From Halichondria panicea (taxonomy: Eukaryota; Porifera; Demospongiae; Suberitida; Halichondriidae), in assembly GCF_963675165.1 (NCBI RefSeq), contig NC_087384.1, positions 4,271,182 to 4,335,181 on the forward strand: a DNA stretch of 64,000 nt. Reading direction: 5' to 3'. A model generated the notes under the pieces. That model did no database searches, was not told the origin of the DNA, and worked only from the letters and a program-made list of their open reading frames with translations. A program made the translations under genes and the position numbers. The stretch's first letter is position 1. Each line of letters begins with the position of its first letter. Below are positions 40,701 to 52,647 of this stretch, in pieces.

Positions 40701-43700
40701 AGTCTTAATGTTGACGCCAGCCTTGGCCTTCAACAACATTACGACAACTTCAAAGTGACCATTCTGACTGGCTACATGCAATGCTGTCCACCCATTCTGT
40801 ACATAAAAAATAGTTAATTAATGCTTTCGAGAATACACAAAGACTGACAGCAGTATGAGCAAAGTCAATCAGAGCCTTTGCCGCAATCAACGATCCAACC
40901 ATCTTTAAGTCACCATTCTGAGCAGCAAAATACAGCGCAGTGGCTCCATCCTGTACGTACATACAGAGACTAGAGATGAGTAGGAACACACACAAACACT
41001 ATAATTATACCAAACATATCGATTTTATATTATAATGTGTCTAGATCTGTAGCTACGTTTCCTCTTCACTAGGACATGGCGAGGAGTCAAGTTTTGTATG
41101 TATGCACTGAAGTGCATATAATTTTTATGTGTGCATCTAGATACAATCACCTTTTGTTGCACATCAACATTGGCTCCAGCATCAATTAGGAGCAGCACAC
41201 ATTTCTGGTGACCTTTGAAAATGGCTGACCAAAGAGGGGACTTTCCTAACTGTATCTGTATCTGTATCTGTATATTATATGCATGCATGAACAGCACACA
41301 TTGTGAAAACAGAAATTATTATAGCTAAAAGCCTCGGTGGAGGCGCTAAAGTTTTATGACAGCATACTATTATTAAATACATACAATATCATGTACAGTT
41401 CCTTACACATGCATGCAGAGAATAGTGAAAGAGTGGGAAATGATCGACTATAATTGTTGCAAAAGGACATCGAAAGTTGAAAGTCCATAATTATTAATGG
41501 CTACAAGCAATCAATGAAACAGTGTAGCTTTGCAGCTCTTTTCTCACTCTTGGCAGTTGCAGCAGCTAATGTTCGAGCTAACTGCCAACAGATTTTGCAA
41601 CACAAGAGTCTAAAGAAGCCGCTTCAAAGTTAGCAAAACTAGCTGAGAACAAAGCATTATTTTTAAATCCACTAATTGCAATCAACTAGAAGGCTATAGA
41701 AACTCTTATTTGCATGTGAGCAGCTGTAGTAGCATGCGAAACCGAGGCATAATACCGCAACATTTTCGAGTTGGCAGCATTTTGTTGAATAAATGTTGTG
41801 GGTTGACTGCTTACCGGAAGCCACTCCTTAAAATCTTTGCACATTATATCTAGTGTATGGGCCCATGAAAACAGCAAAAATTAAGCCCCTCAAAAAAAAA
41901 AGGTTGTGCTATAAGGTAACTGACCTGGTCCTGAGTGTTGAATGTAGCCTTGGCTGCTAGGAGGACCCTCACCACCTTATCATGTCCATTGTCACTGGCT
42001 AGATACAGAGCTGTCTCGTTGTTCTGTAATTGGAAAATTCTACACTTTTCAAATAATAAATAATAGACTGTCAGTTCACCACTCTAGGGCTAATTTAATA
42101 ATGGAATCAGAACTGTAACACAAATCATCATTGTGACTCACGTTAGTCTTCATGTTGACGTCAGCCTTGGCCTCCAACAACCTTATGACAACTTTAAAGT
42201 GACCATTCCGACTGGCTACATGCAATGCTGTCCACCCATTCTGTACATAAATAGTTAATTCATGCTTTCGAAAATACAAAACTGACAGCAGTATGAGCAA
42301 AGTCAATCAGAGCCTTAGCCGCAATCAACAATCCTACTGTCCTCAAGTGACCACTCTGAGCAGCAACATACAGCGCAGTGGCTCCATCCTGTACAAAGAG
42401 ATGAGCTGGTTCACACACAAATACCAGCTCACATCAAGACTGATTTCATCTTACAATGTGTATAGATCTATAACCGCATATAGCGGGTGATTTTTGAGAA
42501 CCAACAAAGCCGTAACATTTTCAGCCGCAAAATGCATACATTACAGTATAACTATATGTTGTCATTTATCGGACAGCAAACAAAAAAGGAAAAATTGTTA
42601 TGATATAATTGGAACAGATCATTATAGCACACGTGAAAGGTCAGGAATAATTCGAACATGCAGGTTTAATAGTACAGTATGCAACGGCATAAACAGTTGT
42701 ACCACACAGCTATATTAATACTAGCTAAGCCTCGAGCTATCGTATGGTCCAAATTTTTACGCAATAGGTTCTTTGTCACCATCCTGAGCTGTAAGAATTC
42801 CGATGCTTGGGATGTATCAAAATTGCCGGTGTCGTAGAAGTGTAGACGCGAAATTCACAAAACAACCATGCTAGTATTAGTGTTATTAGCCACGAGCAGC
42901 AGGTAGTGAAATAGTTCAAGGGCCATGCATATAGGCCCATATCATTTATTTGATACAGTAGACCCTTGCTAATGGGACCAGACTTCAATCCGAACACATG
43001 ATTAACGGGTGATTATGAATAAGATTAACAAATACACTTGCACGTAGATAATTCACCTTTTGTTGCACATCAACATTGGCTCCAGCATTGACTAGGAGCA
43101 GCACACATTTCTGATGACCTTTGGAAATGGCTGACCAGAGAGGGGATTTTTCCAACTGTATATAACAATACACTAGTATTTTTTATGCATGTTGTGCAAC
43201 AAACTATAGCGTGTAAACAAAACATGTATAAATAATTACCTTGTTCAGAGTGTTGAATGTAGCCTTGGCTGCTAGGAGGGTCCTCACCACCTCATCATGT
43301 CCATTTTCACAGGCTAGATGCAGAGCTGTCTCGTTGCCCTATAATTAGGATTAGACATCATACAAATACACAACTTACACACAAAGAATGGAATCGCTAA
43401 TGCACTGTAACACCATCAACCTAACTCACATCAGTCTTAATATTGACGTCAGCCTTGGCCTCCAACAACATTATAACAACTTCAAAGTGACCATTCTGAC
43501 TGGCTGCGTGCAATGCTGTCCACCCATTCTGTACAAAGACAAGTACTGATGTACTAAACTTCGGCCTAAGGTCCAGTACTATAAATCACTAGAAATGTAT
43601 TATACAAATTTCAGCCCTGCCCCCAGGTCCATTTCCACTCGTTATTAATTGCTTGGTCGAATGAAGGTTTAATTACGCTTGCGCTAACTATTAGCCAGAT

Positions 43701-46700
43701 TCTGACTAACTCGAATAACAAAGTAAAATAATGGTCAGTACAACAGCAACTCCGTTGCACATACAGTTTGATTTTAGCTTCACTCTGATGGTTCTCTTAG
43801 CTATGCCACATCTGCCTACAACAATTAACAGTGTGGATGAACACGAGGTTCAGTTTTACGGTACATTTACGCGGATCCAAAAGTTGCACAGTCAGTAGCA
43901 GGCCAAGAGGCCAGTGTAGGAGACTAACACTAGCAATGGAATATATGAGCAATCAAGCCGTACCTCCTTTTGAATATCAACCTGAGCCTTAGCCGCAATC
44001 AACAGTGCAACTTCTCTAAAGTCACCATTCTGAGCAGCTATATACAGTGCAGTGGTTCCATCCTGTACAGAGTCAAATGTGAATACAGTCAAACACCAAT
44101 TCAATATAAACTCGATTATCTGGACCCCTTTTTTCAGAGCCAGGTCGTTATAACTAACATGCAAATGGATAAACCACACCTAGTTCTGCATGTACATGGT
44201 CCACCCATTTAATCGATAAATATAAATGCAACTGTTGGGCACGTGGTGATACACACACCCTATTAGATACGCCTGTTTCTTGACTATTAGTCCCTGTTGT
44301 AAAAGAAATTAAGCTGGATAGTTATAATTAATAGCACCACATAATCGAAGTTACGGTATACCTATACATACTGGGGTAACATACATAACACTGACACCAG
44401 AACATGGTGAGCAGGAAACTCTACGACTGAGATGTGTTTATAGAAAGATAAACTCACCGCTTGTTGCACATTAACATTGGCTCCAGCATCGATTAGGAGC
44501 AACACACACTTCTGGTGACCTTTGAAAATGGCTGACCAGAGAGGGGACTTTCCTAACTGTGTTTGTACGTAACGCAACATAATTATGTTCCAGTGTACAA
44601 AACTTTCAACTGATCAACTGACCTTGTCCCAAGTGTTGACTGTAGCCTCGGCTGCTAAAAGGACTCCCACCACCTCATCATGTCCATTGTCACTGGCTAG
44701 ATGAAGAGCTGTCCACTTGTTCTGTAAAGGATTATAGAAATTACACGGCATGGAGAAGTTCCCACCCACAATCACTTTACTCTTTAACAGAGATGAGAGT
44801 ACACGAGAGTGGAATCAACTATATATAGTGCACTGTAACACCATCAACGTAACTCACACCAGTCTTAATGTTGATATCAGCCTTGGCCTCCAACAACCTT
44901 ATGACAACTTCAAAGTGACCCCTCCGACTGGCTACGTGCAATGCTGTCCACCCATTCTACAAGTAAACTATGTGTATGATGTATACATGTACATAAGTAT
45001 GCCTAGAGGTGTAGCCGCACGAGGGATACGGTAAAGCCGACTGTGTGTGTGTGTCTCTTCCAGCTGTAACTGCATGCTCAACGGTTGCAATGCGACGAAA
45101 ACTAACAGCTTCTATAGGCTTCTAGCCACGTTCTCTTGGATTTTATTTGTGGATTAGCAAACTAAAGCTTCTTTCTTGAGTTATGGCTAGTTTCACTCAC
45201 ATTGAAGGCTGTTGCAGTCGCATGTCTGTTCGCACAAACTTTCTATTCAACTTATGAGTTAGCCTTTTTGTAAGCTACAAGAGTCAGAAAGAGCTGCTAA
45301 AGAAGCCAGCTATTTTAGTAGCCATTATTGAACTTGCAGACACACCCTGGATGTAATACGCATGCACGCTCAATACCACGTGTAAGAGAATCCAATTTGA
45401 ACCCCAGATCCTGGCAGAATCAATTTTCTTCTTTGTTGAGGTCCTAGTAAGCCACAAACCTCTTTTTAATTGTTCTATACTTTCTGTGATTGAATTCTGC
45501 TTATCTCACAGACTATACTGACTATGCCTTTGACAAAGGTTTGCTCCCACTGTTTGGCTACAGGCCATTTAAGACGATCAGTAAGCACTATTAACTGTGG
45601 ACACCCCTTTCTTGTGAAACAATTAAAGCACATTGCAAATTATTTGAATCCAATTATTTATCTCTTCTATAACACTCTAATTCTTTTGAGCGAAAGCAAA
45701 ACATGGCGATAGGCGTTAGCAAGCGCACACTTGCAACACTCATTATATAGGCTACACATGCAGTTAATTGGTCTAATAGCGATCGAGGTGGCTGCATTTC
45801 AGAAAATAGCCACGGCTCGAATCTAATGACTAATTTTACAGTTCTATCTCGAGGACATCTAGCTAATTTAGAGAGTCGGAATAATGAGAGTCTACTGTAT
45901 GTCAATCTCTCACAACATGATTCACATATACACGTACTTATATCTGCCTATTCATTTTAACAATGTAACAGTGGTGTTCATGAGTACAATTCATCATTGT
46001 AACAATGCAACAATGGTGTTCATGAGTACAATTCATCATTGTAACAATGCAACAATGGTGTTCATGAGTACAATTCATCATTGTAACAATGCAACAATGG
46101 TGTTCATGAGTACAAATTAATAATTGTAACAATGCAACAATGGTGTTCATGACATACAGTACAATACATCACTGTAAAAACAATTCATAGGAAGTTGCCA
46201 AGTATAAAGGCACACATGTACAACAATGGTTTTTAAGGCTGACCAATTCAATCGACGATGTAGGTACGCGGACAATAAATACATTGTTAAACACCAACAT
46301 TAAGTACTGTGCGAATGCAACATGTTGTGACTAATTATATAGATCTCCCCCGTTCTATGCTTTTTCGTGCTTTCCCGACCAATCCCAGCAAATGTAACAT
46401 TACACTGTTTTGTTTGGTCTGCCCCTGTGCAGCAGTATAGGTGAACGTTATAGGAAGAGAAGACAAAAATAGTAATATTCAACGTACAGGTTCGTATCTA
46501 CTTCTCAGTGTTGTTAAGGATGGCTCAATTAATTATTGGGATTTATTGTGGATTTCTTGTATATGTGATTATATCTTTTGGATGGTTACATATAAACTGA
46601 TGAAACTTTGCAATAATGTAGTCTTATAATGAAGGAACATGTTGAATGTGTTTTTAAAGTCATGTGACTTTCAGAGGTGGAGCTACAGTGAAATATACAA

Positions 46701-47930
46701 CTTTACAATTTCCGGAAAACAAACAAGTGCAGCCACACCCCCAAATTTTTTTGAGAAGTGCAACTCAGTTTTATCATTTTTATGGCGCCCGGATATGATG
46801 TCTATCATTTTCGGTGAAGCGGAAAATTGAAATACGCATATTTAAGTAGAGGGCATTAAATAGAAAATGCGACAGTTTTCCTGATTTCTGTGCACCTGTA
46901 AATGATACGCATCATATCCGGGCACCACAAAAATTGTAAAACTGAGTTGTACTTTATAAAAAAATTTGGGGGTGTGGCTACACTTGTTTCTAATCCTCCT
47001 TTTTTATCTTCTTAATCACACTGTAACTACATCGCTGAAGGTCACATGACCTCCAAACATTTTAAGTGTGTACATTTCGTACAAAACTACATTCCTACTA
47101 AATTTCATCCATTAATATATCACAGTCACAAAGATATGATGCCCTGTGCACCATGTGGCTGAGCCATCCTTAACACCAGTGAGTTGATGTGCATACGTAC
47201 GTATAATTTTAAAAGGCAACTCTATAGTATACATGTATTGGTAGCTACAGAGAATGCATGGTTAAAAACATATTATTCTCTGCAAAAAAAGAGAGCTGCA
47301 TGTGCAGTATTTCAAGTGGCCATGGTAGGTTGTTAGTTATGTATAATGCATCCATATAATTTTAACGGCAGCTTATCTGAGAATGGAGATCTGCTGAAAG
47401 AGAGCTTAATTTGAACACTATATAATGGCATAGGCTATGTTTATCTTAGTCTGTCAGTGTGTCTGTTACATATAAGTAGGTCAATCACCCACCATACAAA
47501 TCATAGTTAGCTCCATACATGTACACTTTATCAAGCAGTAACTCATAATCAAGGCATTCATGCACTCAGGGCTGCATTGAGGGGGGTAATTCGCCCCCCC
47601 CCCCCCCCTGGGTACAGTTTCGCCCCCCCTAGGATCTGGCAGATTAGTTTGTACTGCTATAATTCTGATGACTTCGCCCCTCCTACATTTTTAATTTGCC
47701 CAATTCGCCCCTGTTTTAAATTTTAAAGGCCATGGCACATTCAACTACAAAGTAATAACTCAAACTAGCTGCGAACCAGCAACTGCGAACTAATAAGTGC
47801 AGGTGACACTCAGGGCATAGTAAAACTATACCTTGTCTTGAGTGTTGACTGAAGCCTTGGCTGCTAGGAGAACCCTCACCACCTCATCATGTCCATTGTC
47901 ACTGGCTAGATGAAGAGCTGTTTTTTTGTC
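34691..47930 (-). CDS. Ankyrin array, one repeat per exon (3' part of kinase-ankyrin gene)
   Basis: 34 exons, each encoding exactly one ankyrin repeat of 33 or 34 codons, all phase 0 with GT-AG introns. In transcript order: 47832-47930, 44858-44956, 44623-44721, 44458-44556, 43964-44062, 43430-43528, 43240-43338, 43057-43155, 42287-42388, 42142-42240, 41925-42023, 41151-41249, 40849-40950, 40698-40796, 40459-40557, 40280-40378, 39993-40094, 39844-39942, 39616-39714, 39454-39552, 39240-39341, 39088-39186, 38874-38972, 38675-38773, 38065-38163, 37703-37801, 37516-37614, 37364-37462, 37013-37111, 36806-36904, 36633-36731, 36468-36566, 36279-36377, 34691-34789 (terminal, ending YTYTVTP-stop). Repeat types cycle W ([10 protein letters not shown]), E ([10 protein letters not shown]), S ([10 protein letters not shown]), A ([10 protein letters not shown]). 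The role is protein binding. The array joins in frame to the kinase exons upstream (48965-51829), giving about 1487 residues in total. Whether all exons enter one mRNA is not shown by the sequence. Confidence 0.85.
35569..36095. mobile_element. 527-bp inverted-repeat element, 7-bp target duplication
   Basis: 36-bp terminal inverted repeats starting CATAGATAGAAGAGTAAGAG are flanked by perfect 7-bp ATGCACC duplications (35562-35568, 36096-36102). The interior is non-coding. It lies in the last intron of the ankyrin gene. Confidence 0.88.
36781..38190 (-). repeat. Tandem duplication of about 700 bp carrying a W-E-S exon triplet
   Basis: 36781-37490 and 37491-38190 are near-identical, introns included. 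Each carries one W, one E and one S ankyrin exon. It is the youngest visible expansion step of the array. Confidence 0.88.
38221..38280 (-). pseudogene. Relic of an A-type ankyrin exon
   Basis: The reverse strand still resembles the first half of an A-type exon (GCTGTATGTAGCTGCTCAGA). The acceptor-proximal bases and the second half are lost. It sits exactly where the four-exon order predicts an A exon. Confidence 0.75.
41318..41872. mobile_element. R1 repeat followed by an R2 MITE fragment
   Basis: 41318-41755 is an R1 copy bounded by GCCTCGGTGGAGG and CCGAGGCAT. 41757-41872 matches part of the R2 family (TGACTGCTTACCGGAAGCCA). Both lie in one intron of the ankyrin array. Confidence 0.6.
45040..45345 (+). 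mobile_element. R1 repeat fragment
   Basis: Matches the R1 core (TTCTATAGGCTTCTAGCCAC, then GAGTTATGGCTAG and GGCTGTTGCAG). It lies in the long intron 44957-47831, which otherwise shows no exon. Confidence 0.5.
45959..46156. repeat. 42-bp minisatellite
   Basis: About 4.5 nearly identical units containing CAATGGTGTTCATGAGTACA and ATTCATCATTGTAACAATG. The unit is a multiple of three, which creates repetitive open frames on both strands. There is no gene context. Confidence 0.93.
46495..47185. mobile_element. 690-bp palindromic foldback element
   Basis: The outer ends share TGTTAAGGATGGCTCA in inverted orientation. The inner arms (46727-46805 and 46908-46985) are about 75 bp inverted repeats including CACACCCCCAAATTTTTT. 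Non-coding. Confidence 0.75.
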
Positions 47931-48136
47931 CTGTAATTAGGATTAGACATTCTATGAAATACAACAACTTGACAATGTTTAAATGTCACTCATTAACCCT
48001 TTCCCAGCTTCAATTAAAACAAGAAAATACACATTTTTCTTTAAAAATTGGTATCTCATGAACCATACATGAAAATCACTTGTAACTATTTCCTACAGGT
48101 AGCCCAGACCCCGGGGGTATCTTGACACCATCATCG

Positions 48137-48676
48137 TTACCTAGCAACAGACCACCCCCAACTAATTAGCAATTGTTTACAAATATTCACAATTATGTAC
48201 ACAAACAATATTGTATGAAGGCACAAAGTGACTAAAGGCAATAAATAAGTGTTCTCAATGTTCTCACGGTGACATGGTTCAATCAGGATCTGCAGAAACT
48301 TGTCTATGAGGTCGTATCGGCAGACCCTCTTTTCCCGGGAAATGTTTTCTTCACCTATACACAGGTTTACAAGTTCAATGGTGGCGCATGATGTCCATTG
48401 CTGAGTAACTAACCTAAATACAGTTATATTGAAGCTAGGGAGACTACAGATGCTACTCTATAGTTACTTACCAGGTCCAGGAACTTGGTCCGTCTCAAGA
48501 GCTTCATGAGCTTCTTCCTCTAGCTCTGGCTCTTCAGGCTCTTTATTTTCTAGCTTAAACTCTGAGGAGTAGCTTCCTATCTGGCTATGATCCCAGTCAC
48601 TCCCCTCTGTCTCAACAAGGCCATAGGCATCGATATCCTCACTGTCTAGCTGCACTAGAGCCTCGCTAAGATTATC
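48137..48676 (-). CDS. Possible alternative terminal exons, acidic tail
   Basis: Exon 48472-48676 starts in phase 0 and could follow the ankyrin exon 48965-49066. It encodes an acidic, glutamate-rich stretch (ENKEPEEPELEEEAHEALET) and ends in phase 1. The next exon starts at 48354 (phase 1). If not spliced again it stops at 48137 after a hydrophobic run (LLPLVTLCLHTILFVYIIVNI, cut here at TYLLPLVTLCLHTILFV). A donor-like GTGAG inside it (48266) would remove that run. Because the downstream ankyrin exons are all phase 0, these exons cannot be spliced directly between ankyrin exons. They are best read as an alternative 3' end giving a short kinase isoform. Confidence 0.45.
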
Positions 48677-48964
48677 CTACGAAGATCTTGTAGCAATTAT
48701 CACTTTTCTTTCGACAATACTGTGTGAAGTGTACCCTCGAGGCAACACAATGAAAATACCACGTGAAAGAGCAGCTCAATGCGCATGTGCTGGTACCTAC
48801 AGCGTCTGCATAGCTCCAACACAGCCCGCACAATCATTAGCAGTAGCCATGCCGCCTATAGGCGGCTAAAGCGGGGAAAGGGTTAACAGAGATGAGGTAT
48901 ACATAGATGATGGAATCGACTAGTGCACTGTAGCATGCACATTTATACCATCAATGTGACTCAC

Positions 48965-51829
48965 GTTAATCTTGATATTGATGAGGTAAGCATTGGCCTC
49001 TAACAGCATTCTGACAATATCACAGTGACCATTTAAACTGGCTATGTGTAATGCCGTCCACCCATTCTGTACAATGAAATAAATGGCTTATTAAAATACA
49101 GCTAGTGGTATGAGCATTAAACCTCACGCACAACAAAGATCGCCATGTACAGTATGACACTTTGTTCTAAGTATTCAGTTCACCTATTAAGAAAAATATA
49201 CATGCATGTCAAGGAAGAGTATGCAACTCCAATAGACTGTACACAAAAGGCATTCCTCCAGACCTACACGTCACAGATACTAGCTGCTGTAACCGCAACT
49301 ATAGCAGGAAAGGCAATAGCCTCGATTCCAGAAAGGCGGCCTGGTATACCTTGTATGTGCATGCGCGAAATAATTGAGAGCAATTTCATCATACAAATTG
49401 TAAAAAACAGACAAAGTTACAAAAACGAAGAATACGTATGACAATGTGACCACAATGGCAGCTTTCAGAGGCACTAATCAATTATGCTACAGCAGTGTTG
49501 CTTCTTCTAGCTCTGTTTATCAAAGAGACAGTTCAAGAATTAAGGCCTCCCAGACAGCTAAGGCTGCGAGCTAGGAAGAGTGGTGGAATCTCTTTAATAC
49601 ATCAGTAGATCTTGAGTGAATAACTTCCTGACTTAAAAGCTTTCAGGAGTGATCATTAGCTTGTTTATCTTCAGCAATGACTTCTTGTCGAACATAAAAG
49701 CAAGATTTGGTAGCAGAAAACTTGCCTGGTCCATATTACCACAGCCTCATTGATCAGGGGACCCACGAGAACACATCATGCCTTTCCTATAACATCTGTA
49801 GCCTTACAGTGTAGGGTGTCGTTAAGTAGAGACTTGGCTTGATACAATAATTAAAGGGCGTCAGTCATCTTTGCACAAATAAGTTCTATGTAACGGACTG
49901 TAACTTCAGAATGCAAATAGTATACGGGTTATTTTACTGACAGTATCCACAAATACACGGATTACCCCCTTTTTGGTGTAATGTACGCGCATGCGCTATA
50001 CCAGGCCGTCTTTTTCTTCGCGGCTGGAATTGAGGCTATAGAAAGGCAATGAGTAACTATATGTTATTCATTGCCTTTCCTACTGACAGTTGTAAATGAA
50101 TAACATTGGTGATAATCTTCACTATGTTATTCATTGCAAATTTTATTTTATTACAACAGCATGTGGTTGTGACGTAGATTTGATTCTAAACTCTTGATGA
50201 TTGTGCGATGTTACACACAACACACACACAGCATGCATGCAAGCCTCCTTTTTAGGCCTCTTTGTCTTTTTCACAGGAAGGAATTGGAGGAACAAAGAAT
50301 GAAAAAAAGAATTGACTTAGATTGGGCCAAATTTAAACTATGCTCGCAGCACACATACGTACATGTAATGTTTTTTGACGTTTAGCCAGTAGATATTCTA
50401 CAAGATGAATTATGAAAATTAATATTGAATAGTGGGTCTGTTCAGAACTCATGAAAATAATTTTGTAGATGTCTACAATGCTATGTCTACGATGTACTGT
50501 ATCTTGTGTCTACAGATTTGATTCTGGAACTACGGTAGTATAAACATCTGGATTGCGTAGAGCTTTACTTGTTGCCTAGCCAGGCAGCATGGTGCCAGGC
50601 TCTGTCTAGCTACTGGCACTGTCATGTGATTTAGCGAGGCAAGCTCCCCTTTTTCTTTAAACGGTTCCTTCGTTCTTTGTTCCTCCCCTTATTTACCTTA
50701 CCCTGTAACAAAAAAGAAGAGCCTGCAAAGGAGGCGAACACATACTACACACATTGATCCTAACCTCATCTAGCTGGTTTGGATTTACCCCTCCTTCTAG
50801 TGCCAACTGAGCCACACCTACATTGCCCACCCTGCAAGCTTCCATGAACGACTGTTACAGTTGAGAAAAAGTACATTGTTAGCAAAACTGCACAAACAGT
50901 TACCAACTGAAATGATTACATGCGCTACTCACCATCCTGGGGTTCTTGATACACAACATTCTGAGTGATTTACTCACTTCCTCAGCCACTGGCCTCCGTT
51001 CGGGCTGATCACGAAGACATTGACCAGCAAGCTGATAGAGACAGTGTTTCTCTCCCATCTTCTCCTGCAAGGCTTTTTGTCGACGTTTTAGCTCCAAATT
51101 TCCTAGTAGGTAATAGAAAAATGAAGATATCCCTGGTAAGTCGAAAGCGTTAGGAACATTGCCGATGACAGTGTGAATAATTAGAATGCCGAAGGAAAAT
51201 ATGTCCAGCTTGGTCGTGTAGTTAGGATCCTCCACTCGACACTCAGGAGGCATATAGCAGGCATTACCAGGATTAGTTGTCAAGCCTGCTGTTGCAGCAG
51301 AAGGATCCATGTACTTAGACACGCCAAGGTCTCCGATCTTGGCTGTGAGGTCCTCAGTAAGCAGTACATTGGAAGCAGTGAGGTCACGGTGGATGAGAGG
51401 AAGGGTCTGAGAGTGGAGGTAGTGAAGGCCCTTGGATACATCGTACAAAATGTGGATTTTAATGGCAAGGTCAGTGTCTGGATTCTTTTCAACAAAATCG
51501 GCCAAATCTGAATAAAGCCTCTCCATTATCAAACTGATGTCGTTCTTATCACGGCCGTAATGGACTCCAACAAAAGTGACCACATTGGGATGATTCAAAC
51601 CGCTCAGAATGTGACATTCATTGCGAAATTTTGTCAAAATGTTCTCTTTTTGTTGAAAACATCGCTCTTTGAGCAAAATGTTGTGAATCTTCTTTGCTAC
51701 ACAGTTCTTTCCACCAACCGTCACTCTAAAAACACAGCCATAAGCCCCCGAGCCTGCTTTGTCCTTATCCCGATCTAATCCTTCTACCTGGACAACAAAA
51801 GCGTCTAGATTCACATATCTTGTAGCCAT
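48965..51829 (-). CDS. TKL-like protein kinase followed by ankyrin repeats (5' part)
   Basis: Exons: 50933-51829 (299 codons, kinase), 50765-50851 (capping ankyrin half, SFMEACRVGNVGVAQLALEG) and 48965-49066 (W-type ankyrin repeat), all phase 0. The kinase domain is complete: GSGAYGCVF glycine loop (26-34), VAKK lysine (about 47), IHRDLTASNVLL catalytic loop (146-157), DLG in place of DFG (167-169), CYMPPE in place of APE, and DIFSFGILI. No signal peptide or membrane segment is seen. The order kinase then ankyrins resembles RIPK4/ANKK1, but the kinase is not clearly orthologous. The frame continues into the ankyrin array at 47930 and below. The start ATG is 25 bp from a small MITE. Confidence 0.88.
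49317..50040. mobile_element. Mutator-like MITE (family R3) in kinase intron
   Basis: Terminal inverted repeats ATAGCCTCGATTCCAG / CTGGAATTGAGGCTAT, with further pairing (GGCCTGGTATA), flanked by imperfect 9-bp duplications (GGAAAGGCA / AGAAAGGCA). Non-coding. The remaining kinase intron (50041-50764) shows no exon, apart from a small hairpin near 50048-50081. Confidence 0.75.
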
Positions 51830-51853
51830 TTAGATCACGATCAACATTCATTA

Positions 51854-51888
51854 TAGCCTCGATTCCAAATCCGCCTTGAATCGAGGCT
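51854..51888. mobile_element. R3 mini-hairpin at the kinase gene 5' end
   Basis: A 35-bp palindrome starting TAGCCTCGATTCC, almost only the two termini of the R3 family. It is 25 bp upstream of the kinase ATG, so it is in the 5'UTR or promoter. Confidence 0.7.
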
Positions 51889-52123
51889 ACATTCGGATCT
51901 AAAAACGATCACGTGATCTAGCGGTAAAATCCTAGCGTGTACAGCGCGCATGCTAAAACTTCTGTCAATCCGTGGCGGATCCAGTGGGGCGCTTTGGGGG
52001 CTTGAGCACCCCCAAGCCTTGATGACAAGCCTGCAAAATAGCTATAGAATCTAGAGCTAGCTATGAGACAACCTTTTTTTTAGTAAAATATTTTTAGCTC
52101 CCCCCCCCCTATAGCCCTATCTC

Positions 52124-52205
52124 GCCTCGATTCCAGGCCGAGTTGTTTCTCGCTAGGCCGACAACTTTGTTCTATTAAAAAAAATTGGCCTGGGACCGAG
52201 GCTAC
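52124..52205. mobile_element. R3 family mini-element
   Basis: An 82-bp palindrome with CGCCTCGATTCCAGGCC at the left and GGCCTGGGACCGAGGCTA at the right, flanked by CCCTATC on both sides. Non-coding. Confidence 0.6.
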
Positions 52206-52647
52206 CCCCTATCAAGCAATCTTGGATCCGCCCCTGAAGCTCTCCTAGTTTCCCAGTTCCCCGGTGTCATAAAATTTTGGGCCCCCCATGTTTAGGCCCC
52301 CCTGGGCCTAGAATTTTAAAATTTTGGGACCCCCGGGCCTAGAATGTTAACAGTTTAGGCCCCCCAGGGGGTCCAAACTGTTAACATTCTAGGCCCCCCA
52401 CTGTGAGATTAGGCCCCCCTCTTCTGCTATCCTTTTCTGCCACGATAGAACGAAGTCAAAGAGATATAATAATATGGTAAGGTTAGCTCTATTAGTTGAC
52501 AAAGCATCAATCATGGAATTCAAAGTGAAGGAAGATTTACCTTTCAAGTTACTCATGCTTTACCTATAAGAGTTAAATGCTTTGATGCAGCTCTGCAATG
52601 TTGGATCTGCCTGTAAGACAATCGATGTTGTTGCATATATAGCTATC

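Noticed and set aside
41100-44800. CRISPR-like array impression from regularly spaced similar blocks
   Set aside because: The similar blocks are 99-102-bp ankyrin exons in a eukaryotic gene, and the spacers are introns.
45884-46150. Repetitive open frames ([14 protein letters not shown] units) on both strands
   Set aside because: The 42-bp minisatellite has a unit divisible by three, so open frames arise automatically.
49145-49441. 98-codon plus-strand frame
   Set aside because: Runs into the R3 transposon and has no recognisable domain.
50194-50385. Possible plus-strand exon (KELEEQRMKKRIDLDWAKFK) after an acceptor-like tract
   Set aside because: Short, no partner exon, and it lies in an intron of the opposite-strand kinase gene with no recognised family.
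51960-52235. Possible small element with GGCGGATCCAG / GGATCCGCC ends
   Set aside because: The ends resemble the hAT-like element at 52648 but are short and no target duplication was found, so not called separately.
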